Shown here: positions 10,430 through 19,184 of the stretch, piece by piece
Layout of the letters: every line of letters begins with the position of its first letter
Numbering within the stretch: the first letter of the stretch is position 1
Notes under the pieces: generated by a model
The model's database searches: none
What the model was told of the DNA's origin: nothing
Seen by the model: the letters and a program-made list of their open reading frames with translations, nothing else
Program-made: the position numbers and the translations under genes
Source: CALZJC01 sp041574955
GTDB lineage: Bacteria > Acidobacteriota > Thermoanaerobaculia > Multivoradales > JAHEKO01
Direction of reading: 5' to 3'
DNA length: 40,293 nucleotides
Assembly: GCA_041574955.1 (NCBI GenBank)
Contig: JBFGNS010000018.1
Span: forward strand, 1-40,293

Positions 10430-10999
10430 CTAGAACCGCCGCGGCAGCGACGACGGCCGCGCGAAGCTCGTCAGATCGCCTCGCTTCTGGAAGTGGTAGG
10501 CGCGCTCGGGCCGGCTGCCGTCGATGCCGACGGTCGTCTCCTGGTCGTACACCCAGACCTCGATCGGCGCCTCGCGCTGGCGCCGCGGCCGCTCGTAGCG
10601 CACCTCGCGCGGCTCGCCGTAGATGACGTGGATGGCACCGCGGTCGGTGCGCCTGCCGGGGTAGGCGGCCTCGGTGAACCGCTTGTCCGCCTCCTCGGCG
10701 CGGTCGAGGAACAGCTGGCGCAGGCTGAGCCCGGGGATTCCGGTGGTACCCGGCCGCCGGCTCCAGAACTCGTCGATGAAACGACGCGCCTGGTCGTCGT
10801 CGGGGATCGCCAGATAGGCCTCGACCTCCTCCTGGCTGGCGATGCGGTGGATCGGCCCGACCAGCCACTGCGCGTAGCCCGGCGACAGCAGGACGTTGAT
10901 CAGCTCGTCCGGCTTGCGCGGCTTGCCCTTGGCGGCCATGGCCGCCGGCGACGCCAGCAGCAGGCTAGCGGCGACGCAGCAGGTCCAGAAACTCTTCAC
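10430..10999 (-). CDS. GWxTD domain-containing exported protein
   Basis: A 189-residue protein with a Sec signal peptide (about 1-23, ending AMAA) followed by a GWxTD-type domain: the segment WLVGPIHRIASQEEVEAYLAIPDDDQARRFIDEFWSRR stands where the family has WL...DV..I.t..Er..f..L....R..FI..FW..RDP. Then come the typical LRQLFLDRAEEADKRF, GRRTDRGAIHVIYGEP and IEVWVY. The domain is common in Acidobacteriota and Bacteroidota. Its biochemical role is not established. The GTG start overlaps folE by 35 bases, so the genes are likely co-transcribed. Confidence 0.8.
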   Translation of the reverse strand: MKSFWTCCVAASLLLASPAAMAAKGKPRKPDELINVLLSPGYAQWLVGPIHRIASQEEVEAYLAIPDDDQARRFIDEFWSRRPGTTGIPGLSLRQLFLDRAEEADKRFTEAAYPGRRTDRGAIHVIYGEPREVRYERPRRQREAPIEVWVYDQETTVGIDGSRPERAYHFQKRGDLTSFARPSSLPRRF

Positions 11000-11588
11000 G
11001 GACGGCTCGCTGGTGGAAGCAACCGCGCAGCGCCGAGGTGACGGTCAGCGCCCCCGGCTTCTTGACGCCGCGCATCTCGACACACAGGTGGCGCGCCTCG
11101 ATCACCACCATCGCACCCACCGGCTTCATCTTGTCTTCGAGGAAGTCGACCACCTGCTCTGTCAGACGCTCTTGCAGCTGCGGGCGCTTGGCGTAGAACT
11201 CCAGGATGCGGGCGAACTTGGACAGCCCGATGATGCAGTCGGAGGGAATGTAGGCGATGTGGGCGTGGCCGTAGAACGGCACCAGATGGTGGGCGCACAT
11301 CGAGTAGAACGGGATGTCCCGCTCCATCACCATGTGGCGGTAGCCCTCGTCGTTGGGGAAGGTGGTGACCTGCGGCTCGGCTCCCTCGCGCAGGCCATGG
11401 AACATCTCCTGGTACATCTTGGCGACGCGCCGGTCGGTGTCGCGCAGGTTGGGATCGTCGAGGTCGAGGCCGAGCGCCTCGAGGATGCCGCGCACGTGGC
11501 GCTTCAGCGCTTGGTGCTGCTCCTGCTCGTCCTCGAGAGCACCGCGCTCGCCGAGCTGGGCAACCAGTGCGTCAGGTTTCTGCCTCAT
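10965..11588 (-). CDS. folE: GTP cyclohydrolase I
   Basis: Converts GTP to 7,8-dihydroneopterin triphosphate, the first step of tetrahydrofolate synthesis. The 207-residue protein keeps the zinc ligands in MCAHHLVPFYGHAHIAY and in EARHLCVEMRGV, and the substrate-binding LSKFARILEFYAKRPQLQERL. The usual CEHH reads CAHH, a change of the residue after the zinc Cys. The ATG at 11588 was chosen over an upstream ATG at 11609 because it is preceded by AGGAGG at a six-base spacing. A TATGAT box overlaps the stop codon of the upstream UnbV gene. No other folate gene lies nearby; the gene leads a unit with the GWxTD protein. Confidence 0.95.
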   Translation of the reverse strand: MRQKPDALVAQLGERGALEDEQEQHQALKRHVRGILEALGLDLDDPNLRDTDRRVAKMYQEMFHGLREGAEPQVTTFPNDEGYRHMVMERDIPFYSMCAHHLVPFYGHAHIAYIPSDCIIGLSKFARILEFYAKRPQLQERLTEQVVDFLEDKMKPVGAMVVIEARHLCVEMRGVKKPGALTVTSALRGCFHQRAVREEFLDLLRRR

Positions 11589-11624
11589 GAGTGCCTCCTG
11601 TGGGGGCAAAGGTGCCGTCTGGCG

Positions 11625-11630
11625 ATCATA
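11625..11630 (-). promoter_or_regulatory. -10 box TATGAT upstream of folE
   Basis: TATGAT lies 36 bases upstream of the folE ATG and overlaps the stop codon of the UnbV gene. It would give a leader of about 30 nt carrying the AGGAGG site. No convincing -35 is seen. Confidence 0.4.
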
Positions 11631-13299
11631 ACCCCGGCCTGCCGGCGGCCTGCCGCTCCGCCGGTTCGACCAGCTTGAGCGGCCGGTCGGCGGCGACGCC
11701 GGTGCGGCGCTGTATGACGCCCGACGGCCAGCGCACCACCACCTCGTCGACGGTGGCGGCCGAGCCCAGCCCGAAGATCGGCGCCAGCTGCGACTGCGAC
11801 AGGTAGCTGCTGCCAGTCCGCACCAGCCAGCTCTGCCGGCTGCCGCCGGCGCTGACTTCCACCACAGCGCCGACGCCGTCGCGGTTGCTCGACCGGCCCT
11901 CGAGCTCGACGCGCAGCCAGTGGCCGTGGCCGTCGCCGCGGTTCTCGAGCAGCGCCGCCGGGCCGCCGTTGGTGGTCAGCACGACGTCCGGGTCGCCGTC
12001 GCCGTCGAAGTCGGCGAAAGCGGCGCCCCGGGCGACGCGCGGCTTGGCGAGGTCGCCGCCTGCGGTCGCGGTGACGTCCTCGAACCGGCGCCCGCCGAGG
12101 TTGCGGAACAGCTGGCTTGGCTGGGCGTAGCGCACGTTGGGCTGCACGTTCTCGATCTCGGCGTCGAGATGGCCGTTGGCCATCAGCAGGTCGAGCCAGC
12201 CGTCGAGGTCGTAGTCGAAGAAGAAGGCGGCGAAGGTCAGCGACAGCAGGGTCTCGCGGCCGATCCGGGCCAGCGGCGCGATGTCCACGAACAGGTAGTT
12301 GCCTTCGTTGCGGTAGAGCGCGGTCATCTCGTTGGCGAAGTTACCGATCACCAGGCTGGGCCGGCCGCTGCGGTCGTAGTCGGCGGCATCGATGCCCATG
12401 CCGCCGCGTGCCACCCCGGTCTCGGAGAACGCCATGCCGGAGGCCACGCCGATCTCTTCGAAGCTGCCGTCGCCGCGGTTGCGGTAGAGCAGGTTGGGCT
12501 GGGTGTCGTTGGCCACCGCCAGATCCGGCCAGCCGTCGCCCTCGAGGTCGATCACCGCCACGCCCAGCGACTTGGCGCTCGGCTGGTGGACGCCGGCGGC
12601 GCGTGAGCGGTCCTCGAAGCGCAGGCCGCCCAGGTTGCGGTAGTAACGCGGCGAGGCTCCCGGGTACGACTCCGGCGTGCAGTAGCTCTTGGTCTTGCCG
12701 TCGAGGGTGCAGCGGATGTCGGTCTCGGGGGTCCAGGTCACGTAGCGGGTGGCGAAGATGTCGAGCAGGCCGTCGCGGTCGGCGTCGAACAGGGCGGCGG
12801 AGGCACCGAACTCGTACTCGGCGGTCAGGCCGGCGGCCGCCGACACGTCGCTGAACCGTCCGCCCTCGTTGCGCAGCAGACGGTCCGTGCCGAGGCACGA
12901 CAGGTAGAGGTCGGCGTCGCCGTCGTTGTCGAGGTCGGCGGCGGCGCCCCCCAGGCAGTAGGCGGCGAGCGCTACGCCGGCCTCGCGGCTGACGTCGGTG
13001 AACCGCAGCCCGCCGTCGTTGCGGTACAGCCTCTGGGTCGCCCGCCGGCCCTGCTGGCCGGGGAAGGCGGTGCCGTTCAGAAACAGCAGATCCTGCCTGC
13101 CGTCGCCGTTGTAGTCGAGCACCACCACTCCCGAGCCCATCGTCTCAGGCAGCCACTTGCGCCCGAAGGCGCCGGTCTCGTGGCGGAAGTCGATGCCGCT
13201 GGCGGCCGTGACGTCGACGAAGCGGGGAGCGGCGAGGCCCGCTGCCGGTGCCAGAACGGCGGTCAGCAGGCAGACTGAGACAGCGGGACGGAGGTTCAT
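11626..13299 (-). CDS. Exported FG-GAP/VCBS protein with ASPIC/UnbV domain (CRTAC1-like)
   Basis: A 557-residue secreted protein: signal peptide (about 1-24, PAAGLAA), then a beta-propeller made of at least seven Asp-rich repeats (DYNGDGRQD, DLDNDGDAD, DADRDGLLD, DLEGDGWPD, DYDRSGRPS, DYDLDGWLD, DFDGDGDPD) that probably bind calcium, and a C-terminal ASPIC/UnbV domain (DGVGAVVEVSAGG, RTGSSYLSQSQ, FGLGSA, VVVRWPSG). This is the CRTAC1-like family, frequent beside TPR and cytochrome genes in Acidobacteriota and relatives. The molecular function is unknown; surface adhesion or polymer binding is usually guessed. The start at 13299 precedes the signal peptide directly; a longer form to 13368 would add a non-signal extension. 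It follows the cytochrome gene by 85 bases. Confidence 0.88.
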   Translation of the reverse strand: MNLRPAVSVCLLTAVLAPAAGLAAPRFVDVTAASGIDFRHETGAFGRKWLPETMGSGVVVLDYNGDGRQDLLFLNGTAFPGQQGRRATQRLYRNDGGLRFTDVSREAGVALAAYCLGGAAADLDNDGDADLYLSCLGTDRLLRNEGGRFSDVSAAAGLTAEYEFGASAALFDADRDGLLDIFATRYVTWTPETDIRCTLDGKTKSYCTPESYPGASPRYYRNLGGLRFEDRSRAAGVHQPSAKSLGVAVIDLEGDGWPDLAVANDTQPNLLYRNRGDGSFEEIGVASGMAFSETGVARGGMGIDAADYDRSGRPSLVIGNFANEMTALYRNEGNYLFVDIAPLARIGRETLLSLTFAAFFFDYDLDGWLDLLMANGHLDAEIENVQPNVRYAQPSQLFRNLGGRRFEDVTATAGGDLAKPRVARGAAFADFDGDGDPDVVLTTNGGPAALLENRGDGHGHWLRVELEGRSSNRDGVGAVVEVSAGGSRQSWLVRTGSSYLSQSQLAPIFGLGSAATVDEVVVRWPSGVIQRRTGVAADRPLKLVEPAERQAAGRPGL

Positions 13300-13383
13300 G
13301 GCGGCGTGGGCTGGCAGCGGTCCGGGGGACGGGTCAAGGCGGATTCCCGTACGGTCGGGGCGTTGCAAACGGGCTGCCAGCGG

Positions 13384-16203
13384 TCAGCCGGCAGCGGCTG
13401 CCGCGGCGGCGCCCGCCAGCTCCGGCTCCGGCACCGAGTAGTGCTCGTGGATCGGCTGGCGCTCGTTGTTGTCGTGGGGGTGCTGCTGGCGGTAGTCGCC
13501 GGTCAGGATCTGGCTGGCCTCGTCGGCCTTGAACCGCTCGTAGAGCGTCTGGTGGTGGCGCGAGCTGTCGAGGTCGCCGAGGCCGCGGTAGGCCAGCATC
13601 AGCGTGTAGTGGGCCATCAGGTCCTCGGGGTCGATGTCGAGCACCTGCTGCAGCTCGTCGACCGCCGCCTGGTAGTCGCGGCGCCGGAAGTGGACGACGC
13701 CGATCTGGTTGCGCACCACGCGGTCGCGCGGGTATTGGCGGGCGGCGACGCCGAAGTGCTCGAGCGCCTCGTCGTACTCGCCCAGCTCCTTGGCGGCCAG
13801 GCCCAGGAAGTGGTGGGCGCGCGCCAGCTCGGGCTCGATCTCGAGCGCCCTCCCCAGCACCTCGCGGGCGGCGTCCAGGTCGCCCTCGGCCAGCGCCACG
13901 CGGCCCAGGTTGACCCAGCCGTCGACGTAGCCCGGCTCGAGCTCGGTGACCTGCCGGAAGGCGCGCTGGGCGCCGCGCAGGTCGCCCTGCAGCAGCAGGC
14001 CGATGCCGTAGTCGTTCCAGCGCTCGCGGTCGTCGGCGCGCGGCACCAGTCCCATCTCGGGCAGCGGCCGGCCGGCGTCCACTACCCGCAGACGGGCGGT
14101 GTGCTCGGCCATCACCACGATCGGCAGGGTCGGAACCTCCTTGACCTCGCCCGACACCTGCGAGGTGTCGCCGGTGAAGACGAAGCGGCGGTCGTCGAAG
14201 TGGGGGCTGACCTCGGCTTCCTGCTGGTCGGGATCGGGCACGCCGGCGTACGACCAGTGGGTGTTGAACCAGGAGAACTTGCGGTAGTTGAGCCGCGCCG
14301 TGAGCTTCAGCTCGTCCCCCGAGTCGGGCGGCACTACCAGCCTGAAGTGCACCGTCTCGGCCGCTCCCGGTGGGATCAGCCGCACGTACACGGTGGCCCG
14401 GTTGGCCCAGGCGTTGCGCTTGTTGATCGGGTTGCCGCGGGCGTCGATCAGCAGCGCGCGGTAGAAGTGGGCGCCGGGCTCGACCGGCGACTGCTCGTCG
14501 GCGGCGCCGCTCCAGAACACCATCCGGCCGTGCTCGTCCTCGGCCCTGAGCTCGAGCCAGCAGTCGTAGGCGTCGACCGTGCCGCCGGGGAAGAAGTGCC
14601 CGACGCCGCGCGTCCTCACCACCACGTCGACGCGCGTCGACTCGCCGCGCCGCACCGTCGCCGGGATGCGGTCGAGCGGACCGTAGAGGGTCTCGGCGGG
14701 ACCGGTGGCCGCCACGCCGCGCCCCACCGCCATGCCCTGCTCCTCACCGACCGCGAAGCTAGTCGCCAGCTCCGGCCCTTCCAGGCCGAGCGCCACGGAG
14801 CCCTCGCCCGCCGGCTCGGCCGCGGTCATGGCGAAGATGTCCACCGTGACCTGGTTGGCCTGCAGGAACCGCGTGACGGCCGCCAGCTGCTCGGGATCGC
14901 GGTTGGCGGTGGGCAGGGCGGTGTTGGCGCCGGGGAAGCGGTGCGAGCGAATCAGCCCGTCCTTGTTGGCGGCGTCGTCCGACGGCACCAGCGGCATGTG
15001 GCAGTCGATGCAGTTCTGCGGTGCTGGCGGGTAGTAGAACGAGCGCGCGCCGTAGCCCGAGACGCCGCTCGCCTGCCAGTTGTCGTACTCGTTGAAACCG
15101 CGGATCCAGCGGTAGTTGTTGACCGGCAGGTCGAGGTGGACCTTGTGGCAGGCGGAGCAGAACTCGGGCGACTGCGGACCGCGGAAGAACGGCTTCAAGA
15201 AGGTGCGGCGGTGCGGCTCCGGGTCGAGCCGGACCAGCATGTCGTGCACCAGGTTGAGCCAGCGGTTGTCGCTCGCCGCCAGGTCGTGAAGCGGCGGCAC
15301 GGTGATCTCGTAGTCGCCCTGGCCCATCGAGCTGTTGACCCGCGAGATCATGTGGCAGGCGGTGCAGGTCAGCCCGGCCTGGGCCTCCTCGGTGTGCACG
15401 ATCTCCTCGATCGGGGTGTCCATCATCCCCGACTGCAGGATCGCCGGGTCGTGGCAGCCGCCGCACCACTTCGAGGACTGCACGCCGTTGACCTCCTGCA
15501 TGTACTCGATCGACTTTCGGTACCACTGGTTGTTGAAGCTCGAGAAGTGGTGCGCCGAGCCCTGCCACTGGTCGTAGACGTCGGGGTGGCAGCCGGCGCG
15601 GGCACAGCTCTCGGGTTTGAGGTAGACCGACGAGGGCACCGGTCCGCCGTGGGTGGTGTGCACCGAGGAGGGGAAGAACGGCCCGTCTGTGCCGCCCATC
15701 GCCTCCTCGGCCATCGTCGCCGGTGCCGGGGGGTTGTCGAACGGGCCGGCGTCGCGGCTGCCGTTGCGCGCCACCACCACCGCCGGCAGCACCACCGCCA
15801 GCGCCAGGCCGGCCGCCGCCAGCCGCCACGCCCGGCGGCGGCGCTCACCGGCGGTGGCCGCCAGCAGCACCACCAGCCCGGCTACCGACAGCGCGATGTG
15901 GCTCCACAGCAGCGGCCGCATCGGCGTCAGGTTGCCGACCTTGGCCAGCGCCAGCCCGCAGCCGGCGCCCGCCGCCAGCAGCAGACCACCGATCAGCACC
16001 GCCGGCCGTTGCCGCCGCCGCCACCACCACATGGCGAACGGCACCAGCAGGCCGACGCCCAGCGCCAGGTGCAGGACGACGTTGGCGAAGTAGAACAGGT
16101 GGGGATCGCCGTCGGCGGCCAGGTAGGCGCTGTTGGCCACCAGAACGGCAGCCAGAGCCAGCAGCCACGGCGGGCGGCGGCGTCGTGCGGGCGCGTCGGG
16201 CAT
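13384..16203 (-). CDS. Membrane-anchored multiheme cytochrome c with TPR tail
   Basis: A 939-residue protein. The first 150 residues hold about five membrane segments (12-30, 38-60, 69-88, 97-116, 128-146). A periplasmic cytochrome domain follows, with four canonical heme sites, CGGCH (247-251), CTACH (280-284), CSACH (349-353) and CIDCH (398-402), plus a CX4CH site (CARAGCH, 200-206). A beta-rich region with SHRFPGAN and GHFFPGG motifs comes next, and then TPR repeats from about 700 to 900. The heme and GHFFPGG pattern resembles the cytochrome c554-like proteins found with UnbV genes. It probably moves electrons across the membrane or at its outer face; donor and acceptor are unknown. It sits between a TPR protein and the UnbV protein on the same strand and is likely co-transcribed with both. 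Confidence 0.85.
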   Translation of the reverse strand: MPDAPARRRRPPWLLALAAVLVANSAYLAADGDPHLFYFANVVLHLALGVGLLVPFAMWWWRRRQRPAVLIGGLLLAAGAGCGLALAKVGNLTPMRPLLWSHIALSVAGLVVLLAATAGERRRRAWRLAAAGLALAVVLPAVVVARNGSRDAGPFDNPPAPATMAEEAMGGTDGPFFPSSVHTTHGGPVPSSVYLKPESCARAGCHPDVYDQWQGSAHHFSSFNNQWYRKSIEYMQEVNGVQSSKWCGGCHDPAILQSGMMDTPIEEIVHTEEAQAGLTCTACHMISRVNSSMGQGDYEITVPPLHDLAASDNRWLNLVHDMLVRLDPEPHRRTFLKPFFRGPQSPEFCSACHKVHLDLPVNNYRWIRGFNEYDNWQASGVSGYGARSFYYPPAPQNCIDCHMPLVPSDDAANKDGLIRSHRFPGANTALPTANRDPEQLAAVTRFLQANQVTVDIFAMTAAEPAGEGSVALGLEGPELATSFAVGEEQGMAVGRGVAATGPAETLYGPLDRIPATVRRGESTRVDVVVRTRGVGHFFPGGTVDAYDCWLELRAEDEHGRMVFWSGAADEQSPVEPGAHFYRALLIDARGNPINKRNAWANRATVYVRLIPPGAAETVHFRLVVPPDSGDELKLTARLNYRKFSWFNTHWSYAGVPDPDQQEAEVSPHFDDRRFVFTGDTSQVSGEVKEVPTLPIVVMAEHTARLRVVDAGRPLPEMGLVPRADDRERWNDYGIGLLLQGDLRGAQRAFRQVTELEPGYVDGWVNLGRVALAEGDLDAAREVLGRALEIEPELARAHHFLGLAAKELGEYDEALEHFGVAARQYPRDRVVRNQIGVVHFRRRDYQAAVDELQQVLDIDPEDLMAHYTLMLAYRGLGDLDSSRHHQTLYERFKADEASQILTGDYRQQHPHDNNERQPIHEHYSVPEPELAGAAAAAAAG

Positions 16204-16246
16204 CAGCGGGTCGGTTCGACGCCGGCTGCCTTGCGGTTACAGCCGC

Positions 16247-17275
16247 TCACCGGCGGCCGGCTCCGGTGCCCGCACCGCCGGGCCGCCGGGCGTAGAGCTG
16301 CACCGCGATCTGGTCGAAAAGCTGCTCGCTGCGCCGCCGCCAGCTCTCGGGCGTGAAGCGCTCGGCCGGCGCGCTCAGCTGCACCTCGCCGCCGCCGCCG
16401 GCGCGCGCCACCTTGATCCGCAGGTCGCTCCACACCAGGGCCCAGTCGGGAGTCACCTCGATGCGCGGGTCGTACGGCAGCCCCGAGGTCTGCAGCGCGT
16501 CCAGGACGGCGCGCAGCAGCGGCCCGTCGGCTCCCTGGTACGCCGCCTGGAAGCGGCGCACCGAGCGGTGGGCGCCGGGCGGCGGGGTATAGCCGTCGGT
16601 GAGCAGCAGCTGCTGGAACTGCCGGTTGCCGGCCAGCGCGGCGAAGTTCGGGTCGTTACGCGCTCTCAGGCGCGACCTCTCGTCGAGCACCACGGCGCGC
16701 CGCAGATGCTCGAGGGACAGGCCGACATAGCCGGCGAGCGCATAGTTGGTGGCCACCAGGTAGCGGGCCTCGGCGGCGCCGCCCCGCGCCTCGAGGTAGG
16801 TGGCGAAACGGCGGCTGGCGGCATCGAGGTCGCCCGTCAGGAGCAGCACCGCGCCGATGTTGAGCGAGTTGTCCTCGGCAGCGGGGTCGAGCTGCTCGGC
16901 GCGGCGGAACGCGGCCAGTGCGGCGTCGAGGTTCTCTTCCGCCACGTCGAGCGCGGCGCGGTTCAGCCAGCCCTGGCGCAGACCGGGGTCGAACTGGAGG
17001 GCGCGATCCAGGTCGTTGCGGCCGCCGTCCATGTCGGCGAGGACGAAGCGCGCAGTGCTGCGCAGAAGCAGCGCCTCCGCGTCTTCGGGGTGGCTCTCGA
17101 TCCAGGGGTCCAGGAGCTCGATCGCGGCCTCGGGCTGGAGCTCGTCGAGCAGCCGCTGGGCGTCCTCCAGGGGGGCGCCACCGGCAGCCGCGGCGAGCGC
17201 CGGCGCCAGCCCTGTGAGCAGGGCCAGCAGTGCGAGCAGTACGGTCGGTGGGGTTGCGGAGGGGCGTTCCTTCAT
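16247..17275 (-). CDS. Exported TPR protein
   Basis: A 342-residue protein with a hydrophobic N-terminal signal (about 10-31, ending ALAAAA) and several tetratricopeptide repeats between about 35 and 210 (for example AEENLDAALAAFRRAEQLDP and GDLDAASRRFATYLEARG). The C-terminal third, without repeats, is mixed alpha/beta and unrecognised. It is first in the minus-strand series with the cytochrome and UnbV genes and may scaffold that system in the periplasm; this is inference. A TAGGCT box exactly six bases before the ATG suggests a leaderless transcript. Confidence 0.8.
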   Translation of the reverse strand: MKERPSATPPTVLLALLALLTGLAPALAAAAGGAPLEDAQRLLDELQPEAAIELLDPWIESHPEDAEALLLRSTARFVLADMDGGRNDLDRALQFDPGLRQGWLNRAALDVAEENLDAALAAFRRAEQLDPAAEDNSLNIGAVLLLTGDLDAASRRFATYLEARGGAAEARYLVATNYALAGYVGLSLEHLRRAVVLDERSRLRARNDPNFAALAGNRQFQQLLLTDGYTPPPGAHRSVRRFQAAYQGADGPLLRAVLDALQTSGLPYDPRIEVTPDWALVWSDLRIKVARAGGGGEVQLSAPAERFTPESWRRRSEQLFDQIAVQLYARRPGGAGTGAGRR

Positions 17276-17281
17276 GCCTTC

Positions 17282-17287
17282 AGCCTA
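17282..17287 (-). promoter_or_regulatory. -10 box TAGGCT of the TPR gene, leaderless geometry
   Basis: TAGGCT, then six bases (gaaggc), then ATG at 17275. No room for a Shine-Dalgarno. The divergent AAA ATPase gene 97 bases away shows the same geometry. Confidence 0.6.
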
Positions 17288-17359
17288 TGTCAGGCGGCGT
17301 CGAAAATCCAGTGTTTACCGGGGTTTCGGGCGGTCTGCGGTCGGTCACGCGGCGGGGCG

Positions 17360-17365
17360 TAGAAT
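17360..17365 (+). promoter_or_regulatory. -10 box TAGAAT of the AAA ATPase gene, leaderless geometry
   Basis: TAGAAT, then six bases (gagccg), then the GTG start at 17372. No Shine-Dalgarno can be placed in a leader. Confidence 0.65.
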
Positions 17366-17371
17366 GAGCCG

Positions 17372-18439
17372 GTGCCGGAGTCCGTGCCCAGACCGTCCGA
17401 GATCGCCGCCGCTCTCGGCCGGCGGGTGATCGGCCAGCAGCGAGCCGTGCGGGAGGCGGCGGTGGCCCTGGCCAAGCACCTGGCGGAGCTGCCGGCCGGC
17501 AACATCCTGCTGATCGGCTCTTCGGGCACCGGCAAGACCACCCTGCTGCGGGCGATCGAGGGTTTCCTGGCCGCCGACCCGGGGCTCGCCGGACGCTCCA
17601 CCCTGGTTCGCATCCACGCCAACCTGCTGGCCGAGGAGGCGGTGGCGGGACGCGGCGGCGAAGCCGTCGTCGTGCGCCTGCTGGAGCGGGCGCGCGAGCA
17701 GCTCGGGCGCGGCACCGCGATCGGCGAGCTGGTCGAGCGCGCGCGCCGCGGTCTGGTGTTCGTCGACGAGATCGACAAGATCCGCGCGATCGTCGGCGGC
17801 CAGCCGCATCTCGCCGGCATCCGGGCCCAGGAGGCGCTGCTGACGCTGATCGAGAACGAGCGCATTCCTGTGGCCCTGCCCGAGAGCTGGGGAGGGGGTT
17901 CGGTCACCCTCGACGCCAGCGGCCTGCTGTTCGTGGGCGCCGGCGCCTTCGAAGGTCTGTACGACGCGGTCTACGACCGGGTCACGGTCGGCAGGGACCG
18001 CGGCGCGCTGCGCGAGGTCACGGTGGTCGAGGGAGAGCGGCTGCGGCGCGAAGAGCGGTTCGCGCTGCGCGACTGGCTGCGGGTGGAGGACCTGTTCGAC
18101 TACGGCATGACGCCTCAGTTCCTGTCCCGCTTCGAGTCGACCGTGCTGCTCGAGGACCTCGGCGAGGAGGAGCTGCTGACCATTCTGCTGGACAGTCCGG
18201 AGTCGCCGCTCAGGCGGGCGGAGAGCTACTTCGAGTCTCAGGGAGTGCGGTTGGCCGTGTCGCCGGCCGCCGCCAGGCGCATCGCCGCCGAGGCCGCGCG
18301 GCAGCCGCGGCTCGGCGCCCGCGGTCTGGCCGAGGTGTTCCGCCGCGTCATCCGCGAGCGGGAGTTCGATCCGGCGACCGCCGCCGTGGACGGTGCGGTG
18401 GTGATCGACCTGGCCGAGGTCGAGGCCGCCGTCGCCTAG
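17372..18439 (+). CDS. ClpX-like AAA+ ATPase lacking the zinc domain
   Basis: A 355-residue AAA+ protein of the ClpX/HslU group. It has Walker A GSSGTGKT (49-56), Walker B LVFVDEID (128-135) followed by KIRA, an internal LLTLIEN helix as in ClpX (EALLTLIE), a sensor segment FVGAGAFEGL that matches ClpX FxxGGAFxGL, and YGMTPQFLSRFE, which fits the ClpX/HslU GxxPEFxxR box. A C-terminal small domain carries the sensor-2 GARGL. It lacks the ClpX N-terminal zinc-binding domain, and I see no IGF loop for ClpP docking. It may therefore be a stand-alone unfoldase or remodeller. The GTG start follows a TAGAAT box by six bases. Its stop shares CTAG with the stop of the convergent membrane gene. Confidence 0.8.
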   Translation: MPESVPRPSEIAAALGRRVIGQQRAVREAAVALAKHLAELPAGNILLIGSSGTGKTTLLRAIEGFLAADPGLAGRSTLVRIHANLLAEEAVAGRGGEAVVVRLLERAREQLGRGTAIGELVERARRGLVFVDEIDKIRAIVGGQPHLAGIRAQEALLTLIENERIPVALPESWGGGSVTLDASGLLFVGAGAFEGLYDAVYDRVTVGRDRGALREVTVVEGERLRREERFALRDWLRVEDLFDYGMTPQFLSRFESTVLLEDLGEEELLTILLDSPESPLRRAESYFESQGVRLAVSPAAARRIAAEAARQPRLGARGLAEVFRRVIREREFDPATAAVDGAVVIDLAEVEAAVA

Positions 18440-18960
18440 GCCGGCGACAGCTGGGGCGAGCGCTCGGCGTCGAGCGCCGCCAGCTGCCGGCACGCCAGGT
18501 AGCCGCTGGTGACCGCGAACAGCACCCAACCGTGGAACGCCAGGCCGAGCCAGTCGCCGACCAGCACGAAGAGCAGGGCGTCACCGGCGTACAGCACCAG
18601 ACCGACGACGAACACCCAGCGGTGGCCGCGGCGGGCCAGCCAGCCCATCAGCGCCACCACGCCGACGACGCCGGCGTTGACCGCCAAGCCCACCACTCGC
18701 ACGATGTTGGTCGTCTCCACGGCCTCTTCCGCCAGCACCGCCACGGCGGCGTCGACCATCTGGGTGATGCCGAGACCGAAGATGAAGCCCCACTCGCCAC
18801 CGAACAGGGCGACCACGGAGTTGACCAGCGACAGGCCGGCGACCCAGTAGAACCAGCTGGCCCCGCTCTTGAACCGCTTCTCCAGCTCGACCCGGGGATC
18901 GGCGGCGGCGGTCTGCTCGGCGGCGGGTGCTGTGACGGTGTCGGTCAGCTGGTGGCTCAT
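18436..18960 (-). CDS. Predicted integral membrane protein, function unknown
   Basis: A 174-residue protein with a polar Ala-rich N-terminus and about five hydrophobic segments (roughly 33-53, 57-75, 84-104, 111-130 and 135-157). No known signature was recognised. The ATG at 18960 is well supported by CAGGAGG five bases upstream; a longer start at 19005 lacks such support. The gene is convergent with the ClpX-like gene, and the two stop codons overlap in CTAG. Upstream, near 19060-19080, a small dyad (GTGGT-GACCTAA-ACCAC) could be an operator. Confidence 0.75.
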   Translation of the reverse strand: MSHQLTDTVTAPAAEQTAAADPRVELEKRFKSGASWFYWVAGLSLVNSVVALFGGEWGFIFGLGITQMVDAAVAVLAEEAVETTNIVRVVGLAVNAGVVGVVALMGWLARRGHRWVFVVGLVLYAGDALLFVLVGDWLGLAFHGWVLFAVTSGYLACRQLAALDAERSPQLSPA

Positions 18961-19169
18961 GGCGGCCTCCTGTTGCGGCAGGTATGGAGCCGCTCGCAGA
19001 CGCAAGCGCAGTGCCGCGGGCCACGCTTCGGTACTCGGCGACGAAGCGATCTCCGGCGTGGTGACCTAAACCACCTGGAATCAATGGCTTGTAGCGACAG
19101 GCTCGGGCTGGGTCCGGGCCCCCCGAGGGTCGCGGGGCGCTTCTGCCGGAGCCGTATTCTGCCGCCGCC

Positions 19170-19184
19170 TGACGCTGGGCGTCA
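19170..19184 (-). terminator. Small hairpin overlapping the TVP38-like gene stop
   Basis: The minus strand reads TGACGC-CCA-GCGTCA starting at the stop codon, a perfect 6-bp stem. No U-run follows, so it is a weak terminator candidate. Confidence 0.3.

Noticed and set aside
10005..10433. Plus-strand ORF covering the start of the selenoprotein gene
   Set aside because: The minus-strand frame with TGA as selenocysteine has an SD, a family signature and a SECIS; the plus-strand product is Ala/Arg/Ser-rich and featureless.
13306..16356. A 1016-codon plus-strand ORF
   Set aside because: It lies antisense to the multiheme cytochrome, which has clear heme motifs. The antisense product is Val/Arg/His/Gln-rich without motifs, a usual shadow in GC-rich DNA.
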